The notes below the pieces were generated by a model. The model was not told where the DNA came from, ran no database searches, and was given only the letters and a program-made list of their open reading frames with translations. A stretch of 64,000 nucleotides of DNA, taken from positions 19,977,686 to 20,041,685 of the forward strand of contig OU015527.1 of NCBI GenBank assembly GCA_907165065.1, written 5' to 3'. This document shows positions 23,601-33,300 of the stretch, in pieces. A program made the position numbers and the translations under genes. Origin of the DNA: Caprimulgus europaeus (lineage: Eukaryota; Chordata; Aves; Caprimulgiformes; Caprimulgidae). Position 1 is the first letter of the stretch. Every line of letters begins with the position of its first letter.

Positions 23601-25793
23601 GGAAAAAAAAAAATCAGAATTGCTCAGACTGTTTTGAAACAGTAATCTCATACCAACAAACTGGAACTGTTCTTAAGACTCCTGTGAGTCTCTGCAATGG
23701 AGAGGATCATACGCAAGGTGCATATACATCCACTGCCTGATGTAACCCAAGTCCAAGAAAACTTTGTTTCTTTTTTTTTTAAAGCCACACAACCAAGACG
23801 CGCACAAAACCCAGACCATGTCATAAATGCTAGTATTCTCAATTTGCAAGCAAGGACTGAATGCTTAAGAATCAAAAGTAATCTTAAAAGAAAAAAAATC
23901 TTTAATTGCATAAACAATTACAATGCTGCATGATAATCAGGAACAATACTTCACAAGGGATTTGCCCAGAGTGAAAAGAAACTACTGTATTTTTAGATGC
24001 CTAAGTGTGTGAAAACAGGTCTCGCTTTAAAACAAATGTTTAAGATAAAATCCCAGCCCTGATGTGTTCACCAGCATCCAATCAAAAAATCAGTGTTGAT
24101 AAAGTTATTAGCAGTATAGTTTAACTACAGTGTTGTAAACTCAGTAAAAGCAAAACAAGAACTTATCTGAAGTTAAAATTACTTCCCTTTATCTTGGCTT
24201 AAATTTAATCAGCTACTTACCAAAAAATGTATTGTGAAATAAAACATTCAAGGACAGTTGTCTCTGTTAACAGACCATTTTCAAGCAGCCTAATACTAGA
24301 AGCCCAAGGGTCACTGTAACCACAGGTGTGACAAACACTTTCTGCTTTGTTACTGCTTTGTTATTGCTAAGTGTCTTTGTTTTGCTGTTACCTAAGGTCT
24401 TAACCTATTCTTCAGTGAGACTTTTTACATAGAGAGAAGCACATAAATATAGGTCTGGTAAAAGCTGAAAACCACCTTACAAATATCTGGCCTCAATTAT
24501 TCTCAGGTTTGTCACCTTCAGGTGACATTAAGTGTACTGTTCAGTGCTCTCCACAAAATCTCATATTCTTGGTCCTTCTCCCTAAGACATCATGTAATCC
24601 AGGCCCCCCAGAATTACTCCTTTGACTATGTGCAGCTCCAAAACAAAAGAGCAAGACTTCACTGTGGGAAGGTAGAACGAACTTTCAGGATGGCAGAACA
24701 AGCTCCTTTAGCAGCTTATCACAACTACAAACTTTGTCTCTCTCTTGTCCACACTCACAGCTCATATCTTCACTGGAAGTACCAGAGCAGGCAAAGGTCA
24801 AAGCATGCATTCCAAGGAAGAAAAAAAAAATAAAGAAACAAAAATTTTAAAAATAACCAACCAACCCCACACCACAACAACAAATACAAAAACATTCCTG
24901 GCAAAACTAAGCATTCCACTGCAGAACCACCTTCCTTGGAGAGGCCGGGCCCGCAGCCCACCAACAGCGCAGGCCACCCCTGCTGCTGAAAGAATCTCTC
25001 CCCACCCTTTCACCTCTCCCCTGTGCCTCCAGACTGTCTCCCAGGAGGAGGTCAGGGAAGGTGGCAGCAGCTCGGGGGCTGCTTTCTGCAGCAGCTCGGG
25101 GGCACCGTCAAACCCTTCTGAACAAAGCTGTGCCAGAGCACACTGGTTACGAGCACCAGTCACTTGGTCCAAGGCAAAACTGGAAGGAATCAGGATACCA
25201 AAACAGGACGTGGAGCAGAACATCCACCACTGACTGGTCCGAGGTCCTGTTGCTCCTCCCGTGTATTCAAGGAACAGAAAGCACGCATCTGCAGGCAGTA
25301 CTAACGCGCGAGTTTTCCGCAGTACTGGGGCTCAGATCAAACTGTAGTAACTCCACAGCACTGCAAGGAACACGGCGGTTACCCCTGTACAGCCTTGGCA
25401 CCGCCACAGCGGCCCTGACGGGCGAGGACCGGCACCCGTCAGGGCCACCGCGGGGCCCGGCCTCCCCTACAGCCCCGCGGCGGGCGCCCGGCGCCCCGTG
25501 CTTCCTTCCCATCGCCACATCTCTCTCTTTTGGGGGAAAAAACCCGTTTTTAACGAGTGAAGCCCGGCTGCCAGCGGAGGGCATAGTGGCACCTGTCAGG
25601 GCTGCGCACAGCGGCGGCCGCGGGGTGTCTGCCTCGCCCGGCCTCCCGCGGGCAGCTCCGCCGCAGACCTAGCCACCTCCTGCAGGGGATGAAACCCCGC
25701 CACACCACAACCTGCGACGGGACGGCTCCGCTCACCTCCTCCGGCGCCGGTAACCAGCACCACTCGCCCGTCAAACCTCAGCCCCGCCGCCAT
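8565..25793 (-). CDS. HSD17B4: HSD17B4, peroxisomal D-bifunctional protein, N-terminal part (exons 1-11; gene runs off the left edge)
   Basis: HSD17B4 oxidises (3R)-hydroxyacyl-CoA and hydrates enoyl-CoA in peroxisomal beta-oxidation of very-long-chain, branched and bile-acid side chains. The exons join as complement of 25736-25793, 22678-22731, 18598-18705, 18008-18067, 16971-16992, 16809-16855, 15953-16037, 14162-14349, 10937-11028, 10315-10339 and 8565-8693. That is 868 bases, 289 codons plus one base, with no stop or phase break and GT/AG at every junction. Visible short-chain dehydrogenase motifs are TGAGGGLG (about 15-22), NNAG (98-101), Ser151 and YSAAK (Tyr164, Lys168), so the catalytic triad is present at the residue numbers known for the human enzyme. 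VGAGWIG and [11 protein letters not shown] match the end of the dehydrogenase domain. The family protein is about 735 residues; the hydratase-2 and SCP2-like domains and the peroxisomal C-terminus are absent here. Nothing suggests a pseudogene. Confidence 0.96.
8694..10314 (-). other. HSD17B4: HSD17B4 intron 10
   Basis: It is 1621 bases of AT-rich intron with no recognisable repeat or exon. Confidence 0.85.
10315..10339 (-). CDS. HSD17B4: HSD17B4 exon 10 (25-base microexon)
   Basis: This microexon encodes VGAGWIGK (residues 239-246) plus one base. The acceptor is tggcag and the donor AAT|gtaagt. It links exon 9 (phase 0) to exon 11, completing Leu247. Confidence 0.92.
10340..10936 (-). other. 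HSD17B4: HSD17B4 intron 9
   Basis: It is 597 bases and nothing was recognised inside. A purine-rich plus-strand patch (about 10879-10925) forms the pyrimidine-poor start of the intron. Confidence 0.85.
10937..11028 (-). CDS. HSD17B4: HSD17B4 exon 9
   Basis: The exon is 92 bases and encodes [13 protein letters not shown]...AENGSLFE (residues 208-238). It ends exactly on a codon boundary. The acceptor is ctctag and the donor GAG|gtaatt. Confidence 0.94.
11029..14161 (-). other. HSD17B4: HSD17B4 intron 8 with a CR1 insertion
   Basis: It is 3133 bases. The only recognised element is the plus-strand CR1 at 12988-13683, which lies opposite to the gene. The remainder is AT-rich. Confidence 0.85.
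12988..13683 (+). mobile_element. CR1 LINE, 5'-truncated
   Basis: It encodes the C-terminal part of ORF2 ([41 protein letters not shown]) in broken frames. It ends with the CR1 3' end (ggactagatgacc, then ttttgtgattctgag). It lies in HSD17B4 intron 8, opposite to the gene. Confidence 0.93.
14162..14349 (-). CDS. HSD17B4: HSD17B4 exon 8 (catalytic exon)
   Basis: The exon is 188 bases and encodes residues 145-207. It carries the catalytic Ser151 (IIMTSSAAG), Tyr164 and Lys168 (YSAAK) and the [12 protein letters not shown] segment after the active site. The acceptor lies at the end of a long homopyrimidine tract on the coding strand. The donor is AAG|gtgaat. Confidence 0.96.
14350..15952 (-). 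other. HSD17B4: HSD17B4 intron 7
   Basis: It is 1603 bases with no recognised exon. Its 3' end is a long homopyrimidine tract on the coding strand (see 14353-14390). Confidence 0.85.
14353..14390. repeat. Homopurine/homopyrimidine tract at the HSD17B4 exon 8 acceptor
   Basis: The plus strand is 38 purines in a row, including a run of nine G and one of twelve A. On the coding strand this is the polypyrimidine tract right before exon 8. Confidence 0.95.
15953..16037 (-). CDS. HSD17B4: HSD17B4 exon 7
   Basis: The exon is 85 bases and encodes residues 117-144 ([18 protein letters not shown]...KNQKYG). It is the long helix preceding the catalytic serine strand. The acceptor is tcctag and the donor CAG|gtaaaa. 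Confidence 0.95.
16038..16808 (-). other. HSD17B4: HSD17B4 intron 6
   Basis: It is 771 bases and nothing beyond intron sequence was recognised. Confidence 0.85.
16809..16855 (-). CDS. HSD17B4: HSD17B4 exon 6
   Basis: The exon is 47 bases and encodes [15 protein letters not shown] (residues 102-116) with split codons at both ends. The intron separating it from exon 5 is only 115 bases. The acceptor is attttag and the donor GGG|gtgagt. Confidence 0.95.
16971..16992 (-). CDS. HSD17B4: HSD17B4 exon 5 (22-base microexon)
   Basis: This very small exon encodes DIVINNAG (residues 94-101), the NNAG motif that is structural in classical short-chain dehydrogenases. The acceptor is tttgcag and the donor TGG|gtgagt. 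Phase agrees with exon 4 (one base carried) and exon 6 (two bases carried). Confidence 0.93.
16993..18007 (-). other. HSD17B4: HSD17B4 intron 4
   Basis: It is 1015 bases and AT-rich, with no recognised element. Confidence 0.85.
18008..18067 (-). CDS. HSD17B4: HSD17B4 exon 4
   Basis: The exon is 60 bases and encodes [20 protein letters not shown] (residues 74-93), matching the dehydrogenase helix before the NNAG strand. The acceptor is cttacag and the donor TAG|gtacag. Confidence 0.95.
18068..18597 (-). other. HSD17B4: HSD17B4 intron 3
   Basis: It is 530 bases with nothing recognised. Confidence 0.85.
18598..18705 (-). CDS. HSD17B4: HSD17B4 exon 3
   Basis: The exon is 108 bases and encodes residues 38-73 plus one base. 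It begins with the conserved [10 protein letters not shown], which contacts the NAD adenosine in this family, and continues to KGGKAVPNY. The acceptor is gcacag and the donor ATG|gtatgt. Confidence 0.95.
18706..22677 (-). other. HSD17B4: HSD17B4 intron 2
   Basis: It is 3972 bases, AT-rich, with several A or T homopolymers (for example near 19605, 20413 and 21908). No exon or transposon was recognised. Confidence 0.85.
22678..22731 (-). CDS. HSD17B4: HSD17B4 exon 2
   Basis: The exon is 54 bases and phase 1 to phase 1. It encodes the rest of the glycine-rich NAD-binding turn and the following helix ([17 protein letters not shown]). The acceptor follows a run of T (tttttttag) and the donor is TTG|gtaagt. 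Confidence 0.95.
22732..25735 (-). other. HSD17B4: HSD17B4 intron 1
   Basis: It is 3004 bases. The first 800 or so (24.9-25.7 kb) belong to the CpG island and the rest is AT-rich. Long open frames in the GC-rich part on either strand look like composition effects. Confidence 0.85.
25736..25793 (-). CDS. HSD17B4: HSD17B4 exon 1 coding part
   Basis: It encodes residues 1-19 plus the first base of Gly20: [19 protein letters not shown]. The ATG sits in a strong context (G at -3, G at +4) inside the CpG island. The donor is GAG|gtgagc. The peptide holds the first strand and the start of the Rossmann dinucleotide-binding turn. Confidence 0.96.
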
Positions 25794-25924
25794 GGCGCTC
25801 TGCAGCCCTCCGCTCGACTGCGCACCCCGCCGGCCCGGCCCCCGCTGTCAGCGCGGGGCACAGCAGGGCGGGAAGAGGCGGGGCGGAGTGGGGGCCGGGG
25901 CCGGGGCCGTGGCCGGGGTGGCAA

Positions 25925-25961
25925 CACGCATGCGCCGCCACTACCCTCCGGGAAACGTAGT
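25925..25961 (-). promoter_or_regulatory. Paired NRF1-like and ZNF143-like sites upstream of HSD17B4
   Basis: CGCATGCGC at 25927-25935 is the core of an NRF1 palindrome. On the minus strand, ACTACGTTTCCC at 25961-25950 fits the ZNF143/Staf consensus ACTACNNNTCCC. Both lie about 130-170 bases upstream of the start codon, a usual position in CpG promoters. The matches are by eye only. Confidence 0.6.
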
Positions 25962-25980
25962 CTGGGCTGGCACGGGGCGC

Positions 25981-26280
25981 CGGGGAGGGGAGGGGAGGGG
26001 CGGGGAGGGGCGGGGAGGAGGAAGGGGTGGGGAGGAGGGAGGGGCGGGGAGGAGGGAGGGGCGGGGAGAAGGGAGGGGCGGGGAGAGGCGGGGAGAGGCG
26101 GGGAGAGGCGGGGAGAGGCGGGGAGAGGCGGGGAGAGGCGGGGAGAGGCGGGGAGAGGCGGGGAGGGAAGGAGGAAGGGGCGGGGCGGGGCGGGGCGGGG
26201 CGGGGCGGGGCGGGGCGGGGCGGGGCGGGGCGGGGCGGGGCGGGGCGGGGCGGGGCGGGGCGGGGCGGGGCGGGGGGTGT
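25981..26280. repeat. G-rich minisatellite upstream of HSD17B4
   Basis: The left part (25981-26080) is an irregular mix of GGGGA and GGGGC units. Eight perfect copies of GGGAGAGGCG follow at 26081-26160, then a short bridge, then nineteen perfect copies of CGGGG at 26181-26275. The plus strand has almost no T throughout. Every G4 run could enter a quadruplex, and the complement could form an i-motif. Frames through it read as Gly/Arg- or Pro/Ala-rich peptides that are artefacts of the repeat. Confidence 0.97.
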
Positions 26281-26689
26281 TTTCGGGCGCCAGCCGCTCC
26301 TGCTCGCTGCGTTTCTGGACCTTCAGCGGTAGGGCGAGGTGCTTGTGAAATGCCGGGATTTTAACAGGCGAGGAGCCGTCCTGTTCTGCTGCAAGGCAGG
26401 CGCGTCTTCGCAGGTGTCTAAAGAGGCCACAGCTGGGTAGGGTGGATTTCAAGATCAGGCTGCCTGAATGTAGACATCACACCTCCGTTTCAAGTTAATC
26501 TTTATTTACTTCTTTTATATTAATCTTGTGTTTTACGTTGTGGTTTCGGGTTTTATTTATTTATTTACTATTTCCCAATCTAAACCACTGCTTTCAGCCA
26601 TTGCTTCCCTGGTTGTGGCAGTTCTTTAGATCGAAAAATTAAGGTGAAACATACCACCTTTCTTTTCTTTCCCCCAGGATTTCGCCTCT

Positions 26690-27050
26690 CTGTCCGTGCA
26701 AGGCTGCACGGGGTGTCCGTGCCCAGGCGCTGGCAGAGGGGCTGCAGGAGCCTCTGTGAGCAGAGGCTGGGGCTGCCCTGTGTCGGACACAGCTGGCTCC
26801 AGCAGGCCCACGGCAGGACTCAGTTGAGCCCAGCAGCCAAGATGGTGGTGCCTCTGTGAGAACATATTTAAGAAAGTGTAAAACTTTACACGACAGTTGT
26901 AGGAGAGAAGAATGACAAAACTGTGAGAGAAACAGCCCTGCAGACACCACAATCAGTGAAGAAGGAGGGAGAGGAGGTGCTGCAGGCGCCTGAGCAGAGA
27001 TTCCCCTCCAGCCCGTGGTGAAGGGTGAGGAAGGCTGTCCCCTGACATCT
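26690..27050 (+). repeat. Probable avian dispersed repeat, possibly LTR-retroelement derived
   Basis: GC-rich sequence outside the CpG island. Phrases such as gagcccagcagccaagatgg, gagagaaacagccctgcag and cagagattcccctccagccc recall a repeat seen in many bird genomes. I believe it is tied to endogenous retroelements, but the class assignment is from memory. No retroviral gene is readable in it. Confidence 0.4.
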
Positions 27051-27261
27051 CTCCTCATTGGGAGATCCTTCTTACTTGCTCCTGGCTGACTGAGAGCACC
27101 ATGAATAAAACTGAGCCTCTGGGAGCTGTAAATTCCCTGCTTCTTTGCATCGTCTGTCTTGAACCCAGGAGATGCTTAGGGAACAGAGCATGGCATAAGG
27201 AGTGCCCTGATTTCAGAGCAGCTTCTTGTGTTGGGGAGATTATCTACATACTCTTTCTGCT

Positions 27262-27325
27262 TGGTTTGTTCAGCCTGGAGAAGAGGAGACTGAGAGGAGA
27301 CCTCATCGTGGTCTAGCACTTTCTC
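27262..27325 (+). mobile_element. Short CR1 fragment
   Basis: About 64 bases match the CR1 ORF2 C-terminal stretch ([16 protein letters not shown]) without flanking CR1 sequence. It is either an internal scrap or the remains of an old copy. Confidence 0.7.
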
Positions 27326-27329
27326 AAGT

Positions 27330-30300
27330 AGTCTGTAACATTCATTCCTGTAGAAGTACGAGGAATAGAGATGTATTTCCTGTGATTTTATTACATGGAT
27401 TTCAGTTTGAACAGAAAAATTGCATTGAATACTATAATTGCAATTTGCAGTTTGGGCACTAGATGGAGCATTGTGATACAGTAAAACTTAACTAGATCTC
27501 TACATTTACAGATACCACGCCACAAGTAATGCAATTCTTATACGATGAACCTGAAAAAGCCTTTCGCACAGACTGAGTCAAAGGGACTCTGCTTTTAATG
27601 CACACCGGTTTTACTTAGCCAATAGATCACGGTGTGGTGGCATTCTCTTGCCTGGGTAGGCACATGATGTGTATGCACTAGAAACTACAAAAATTGTTCT
27701 GCTGGTAAGTAAGGGAACACAGGACAGACAAATTATCTACAAAATATCACAAGTTTTAATTATGGGAAATACTGTTGAACATGCACTGGATGTGTCTTAT
27801 TTGGGCACTGTATTAATCAGCACAAAATACCCTCAGAACTAATTACACTTCCAAAGTATGCCTATTTCGTTTGAAGGCAGCTCAACAGAAGAGCAAATTT
27901 CCCAACAGTGAGAGGCCTGGTGCAGTTGGTTTTGACACGGATCTCTCTGTACTATGACAATAGGAGGAAGCTGTTTCCTGGGAGGTCAGAGCTGTGAGTC
28001 AGTTTGCAATTGCTCTTCCTGAGAAAGTAACAGATTGTCCTCATAACCATCCATGAACTTTGGTTCAGCCTCAACACTCAATGTTTTGTTTATTGTTGCT
28101 ACACTTTGGGGTTGGGCTCCCACCTGGGAGAAGAGATGAAGTCTCCAGGACAAGAGCAGTGCTGACTCCTGCGAGAGCCAACCTTGCAACACAACCATGA
28201 CATGTGGTGTGCCTTTAAATGCCGTGTATAACCAGTGTGCTATCTGCTGAGCATCATGTACCCTTATTTGTTCCCATGCATTTGTTAGGGGGGTTAGGGG
28301 CTTGTTTCTGTATTGTCCAGTAAGTTTAGGATGTAATTTGTCAGGGATGGGGTATGCGTGCAAACTCACAGCAAAAATACCCAGCTTAGTCAACTGTAAA
28401 TACACTTCTGGAAACATCTAGTTCTGACTGGAAATACTCACAGGAACTAATGTAGTCATCCTTACAGCACCAAATTTATTTGTGTAATCCCTTATATAAT
28501 GATACCTATCCAAAGCAGCATTGTTGTGCATGCATGGGTATAAACGAGTGCTAGGAGAACTTGGTTCATTTTTGGTGCTGGTTCTGGCTTCTCACCTAAT
28601 CTTGAACAAACCATTTCAGCCCTAGCCCTTCAGGTTTCATGGTCTTCTGCGTCCTGTTTTTTTTTAGATTATGTCCTACTCAAGGAAAGGACTCTACTCA
28701 TGAATTTGCCTGGAAGCTAGTGCTTATGTGCCCCAAGTAAGATCAGATTCTCAGCTAATTCTATAGCATAATTTGTTCTGTAGGTAGTTAATAAACAGGC
28801 CTTGTTAACTGCTCAGGATAGCTAACTCATTTTGGTGTGTAGACTGGGATTAGAATAAGCAAAGAGCTCACACTCCAAAACAATAAATACAATCAGAGTT
28901 TCCTCAACAGATTTTTTTCTGGAAAACACAGCAGAAAGTGCACTGGAGTGAAAGTACATCACTTTTATGTTTTTAAAGTGAAACCTGTCTGTGTCAAAAA
29001 GATCCAAAATACAAAAAAAAACCCCACTCAGAATGGGAAGGGGTTTGATGGGTTAAAAAAGTCACAGCTATTAGAAATTTTTTGTGTTGTTCTGAAACAA
29101 GATATGAGGGCAAAATACTACCACTGTTAACCAAAGTGGGGTGACATTAGGTGGAAACTTGAACGGAGTAGGTGACAAGCCACAAAGCAGCAGCAGGTGT
29201 CAAACTCAGTTTTGAATGGGTGAGACACAGTGGGTGATTAATAGCAGGATATCCAGATTCCAAACACAGCCAGACAGGGTTTAAAGGGGTTGAAACTGGT
29301 AACAAAATAAGTGAATCAAAAAGGAAGACTAAATCTACTTTATTTTTCTCTTAATAGAAAGAGTATGAACTAACATATATTTAACATTAACTCTTTTACT
29401 GACATAGCAGGCTTTTCACACCAGGAAAATTTTGCGAAAAACCCCAAGCAGTACTCTGTAATACTGAGTATGATTATGGTTTTTTTCTGTTATACTTTTA
29501 CAGCAGGTAAATTCTTTTATAAACAGTGACTATTCATGTTGTACACTAAAACAAATTTAGTGTATGTTCTAGAGTCATTCTTTTTACCATCAGGTGGTTT
29601 TTTGGCTTTGTCTCTTTTATAAACATGGGGTTTTATGTGTTGTGGGTACTGTAGGAGCCTTAATCCCATTGAAAATGTTTTCTACCCTCTGCTGCTGTAG
29701 ATGGTGAGCACCTTTGAACCTTTTGTTCAGAGGGAATAAAAGAACTTACTGACTTGCTTTACTATGTATTTTTTAATATTGCCAAAAGATCTGTTTGGAT
29801 CATAAGGCTCCTTTTCAAGTATTTTATTTGCTTTCTGAATGGTTTTGCTCATGGAGATTTGTAGAGGCCTATTCACTGAGAACAAAGACTTCTCTACAAA
29901 CTTGAGTGAAGGGGACAATCAGATGTTTCTTGCCATGACCAAGAACTAGATATTGAATCCATTTTAAAAACTGTGGCACCCTTTACTGAACAGTACAGAA
30001 GCATAGTCTACATCAGATGGTCCCTCCCCACAGCCTAAATGCTGCAGAAGTCCCCAGGGCTTTGAAGACAAGCATTTTCTGCTGTGACCAATGAGGCCTC
30101 TGCAGCCCAGTCATTGTCCCCATTTCCTCTCCTTCTCTCTGCTCATCATCCTCTGGCTGCCAGTACAGAGAGGTTATTGTGAGGTCTCAGTCCTCAGCTG
30201 GTCACAGATGTTCATCTCATACAAACCAACTATATGGCCCAGCTCACCCTACTAACTACTCTCTTAATAAAGTAGTTAGAGAAAAGTACTTATTTTGATT

Positions 30301-33300
30301 AGGTCTACAATTTTATGTGATAGAAACCCTGGCTGAGGAATTCTTCATAGCTAGCATACAGTGTTTCTGTTGATACCTTTCATCTACAGGAATATCAAAT
30401 AGTATTATTTTCATTCTAAATCTAACTTGCATTCTCTTGTGTTCTTTTATTTTTCTGGGAGCCTACAGCAGTTAGTAAGTGGGGGTTTTCTTGCCATTGA
30501 ATCAATTTTTTGTCACCTTCAGAACTTGAAAAGCAGCTTTCCTGATGAGCAGCAGGAGGAGCAGTTGAGGAGCAGCCTATACTGTGTAATTAACAGTGGA
30601 TATATTCTTATGAACCAACTGCAAATGTAAATGCAAACATTTTTGTAGCTCTTGTCAACAGCCCACATCACAGGAGATCTCATGTCCCTGTTTTGGCAAG
30701 AAATGTTAATTTTGGCGTTTGTTGCACATACCACTCACTTAACTGGAAAACTCATGCTGGGGCGCACACAGAGTGTTACGGAAGCTCTCCATTTGATTCC
30801 ATCAGAGACTTCGGGTTTAAGGGAGACTGAAGGCCTGGGTCAGTCAAGGCCTGGTGGACTGCTGAGCTGGTATGCAGTAACACATTAGTAGAACAAACTC
30901 ATTAGGCAAAAACTAGGTGCTTGTACACATCTACAGCTTTGAAAATACATCCTGTGGAGAAATGTTACGGAGGTGCCAGCAAAAGGCTATGGTATTGCTC
31001 CTCTAACACAACCATTCCACTTCATCCTAAATTATTCTTAATGAAAAATCCATTAACTTAGTCTCCTTGAAGGCAAAAAAAGAAGGGAAATAAAAACCAC
31101 GTGGACTAAAATAAGAGGTAAAAGTATTAGCAAATAACCATAAGTCACATTCTGTGGAAATCAGATGCATATTGGCACTACTTCCAAGTTATGTGTAAAT
31201 AGATTCTCCAGATGAATCTTTAATGAATAGATGGAAGAGTTGAAATGCCTCCTGAGAAAACTGATTCAGTGCAGTTGCTTCCTGAGTTAACAGCCATATT
31301 GAGCTTTAAAACAGCAAAAAAACCCATGAGGTTCTGCATGTAGAATAAAAATCCAGGTCGATCCTTTAATAAACAGAAAACGTGCACAAAAAATAAGCCA
31401 TGTTTAAACTGTGCCTCCTAAGATGGCCTCTTCTCTCAAGCTGCCACCAAGGGCATTCTAGAGTTCTTATCTCAATGTTACAGAAGCTTTCTCTGTGCCC
31501 AACAGCACAGACCTATTAATTCCCTGCAGATAAACAGCAGACTTCCAGTGGTCTCTCAAAAATACTCACTCCACCAGCTTCCATCCCAACCACCCCAAAA
31601 ACACAAATGAAAGCCAAACACCACAGGTTCAGATGTATTATATTCTGTGGTGAGAATTCCTCCCCAGCCTGCAGTAAAGAACAGTTTTAGTCAAGAATAG
31701 ATCAAGTATGGACCAGCACACTAACTGAGAAGCAAGATGGATAGATGGAAAACAGCCAGTCAACTAGGTAACAACATAAACATCTTCTCCTGTAGGAGCT
31801 TGTACTCTTCTTCAGCACTTGCTTTGCTAATCAGGAATGAGGTGGGAAGTCTGAATTCCCCAGCCAAGGTCCTCACAGCAGCAAAAACTAGTTTTCATCA
31901 ATACTGTTTTGTAAAGGGCCTCCTTCCCTCTTTCCATGCTTTGTAGCATGAGCTTCTCAGTTCTAGCCTTGGGGTAAACTGCAGATTATAGTGTCATAGG
32001 ATACTGGAACTGTAAGCTTAAACATAGTGTCTTACTATGTTTCACTAAAGTCAAATGCCTATGCTTATGGCAGGCAGTAAACCTTATCACAGTGAAGATG
32101 GCAAACCACACTTAAAGAGATCTTTGTCTGATCACAGCCCTTTCTCCCAGAAAAGTGCTGAGCTTTCCTTTCCACTTTTAATAGTTTCTCATATGATGGC
32201 ATAGCAAATGTACCTTTGAGAGCGTCCATACCATTGAAATCAAGTTAGGCAGCCTGTAACTGAGATAGATAGCTTTTCAAGTTCAGCAAAGAGACTCACT
32301 TTAGTTCCAAGGATGAGATCATTTTTCTGTTGCTGAATTATCAAGATCCTTGAGATACAGAGCTAGCTTTCTTGAAAGTAACAGCAGATCTCATGTCATG
32401 TCCTGAGACCAATGCACTTATTCCCCCTCGGTTCAAAGCACTGCCTCAGTATGTTTTATTTCTGCAGTCTCTTAGCAGGCCTAGCAGATGATACACAGTT
32501 GTAGGTCTTGAGTCTCCACAAAATAAAACTGAACCCCAAACAAACAGGAAAAACCCACAGTATCTCAAGTCCAGTCAGTGAAATAAACTGAAAGCATCAG
32601 CTAAGTGCTTCTGGAATGGGGAAAGATTCTTCTATGTCACAGGAAACCTTAATTAACAGTAGTCTCTCAACAGCCAGGGGACTTTCTTCTCAGGACCTAA
32701 GCCAAGCCCAGCTTCTGAAATAGATTCCTCAAATGAAAGGAGAATAAGTTCTGCTCAAGAAAGCCAATTAATTTTTCAACACTACTCCATACTGGAGTAG
32801 AACTGGTGCATTGCCATTCTTATGCAAGAAAAGAAGGGTTGGTGGTATACAGGCCATACCTGGGGTCATTTTTTCCATCTACACTATCATACTCTCTGTA
32901 TTTAAAAAAACCTTACACAACTGAAATATAACAGTATTTTTCATCCACTATTAGCTGTGGCTGGGCCCAAACAATCAACAACAAATGAACTCTGAAAAAC
33001 TTAATTCAAAGTGTGCCACAAATGTGTTGGAAATAAGGAGCTTTAGGTTCCATATTTAAAGAGCAGTGGGGTTGATGATACTCTGAAAAGGTGACAGCAG
33101 GAACGGGAGAACAAGTGGGTGAAAATCCAGTAATTTTCTCTTGGAACAACCTGCATTTATCAATTATATCTACCAAGAAGTTTCTTTATAGCACACAAAA
33201 CTCCTACTGACTGAAGAAAAAAACAAGGTACAAAGTATCTAGGAAGAAAGATATGATGCACAAGGCTGACTTCTATTTTGTTTCAGCTCATATTTATGTG

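Larger units (their letters stand above)
25736..26460 (-). promoter_or_regulatory. HSD17B4: HSD17B4 CpG-island promoter
   Basis: GC and CpG density rises sharply over about 24.9-26.5 kb, centred on the HSD17B4 start. GC boxes occur on the plus strand near 25868-25886 (gggcggg, ggggcgg). There is no clear TATA box. This fits a broad, constitutive housekeeping promoter. The island also covers the 5' part of intron 1. Confidence 0.8.

Noticed and set aside
24745..25672. Overlapping open frames of 140-200 codons within the CpG island
   Set aside because: Open on both strands because of GC-rich, stop-poor composition; no recognisable domain, and they cross HSD17B4 intron 1.
25689..26452. Long open frames of 190-224 codons on both strands
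   Set aside because: They are translations of the G-rich minisatellite and CpG island (Gly/Arg or Pro/Ala repeats) and have no independent coding signal.
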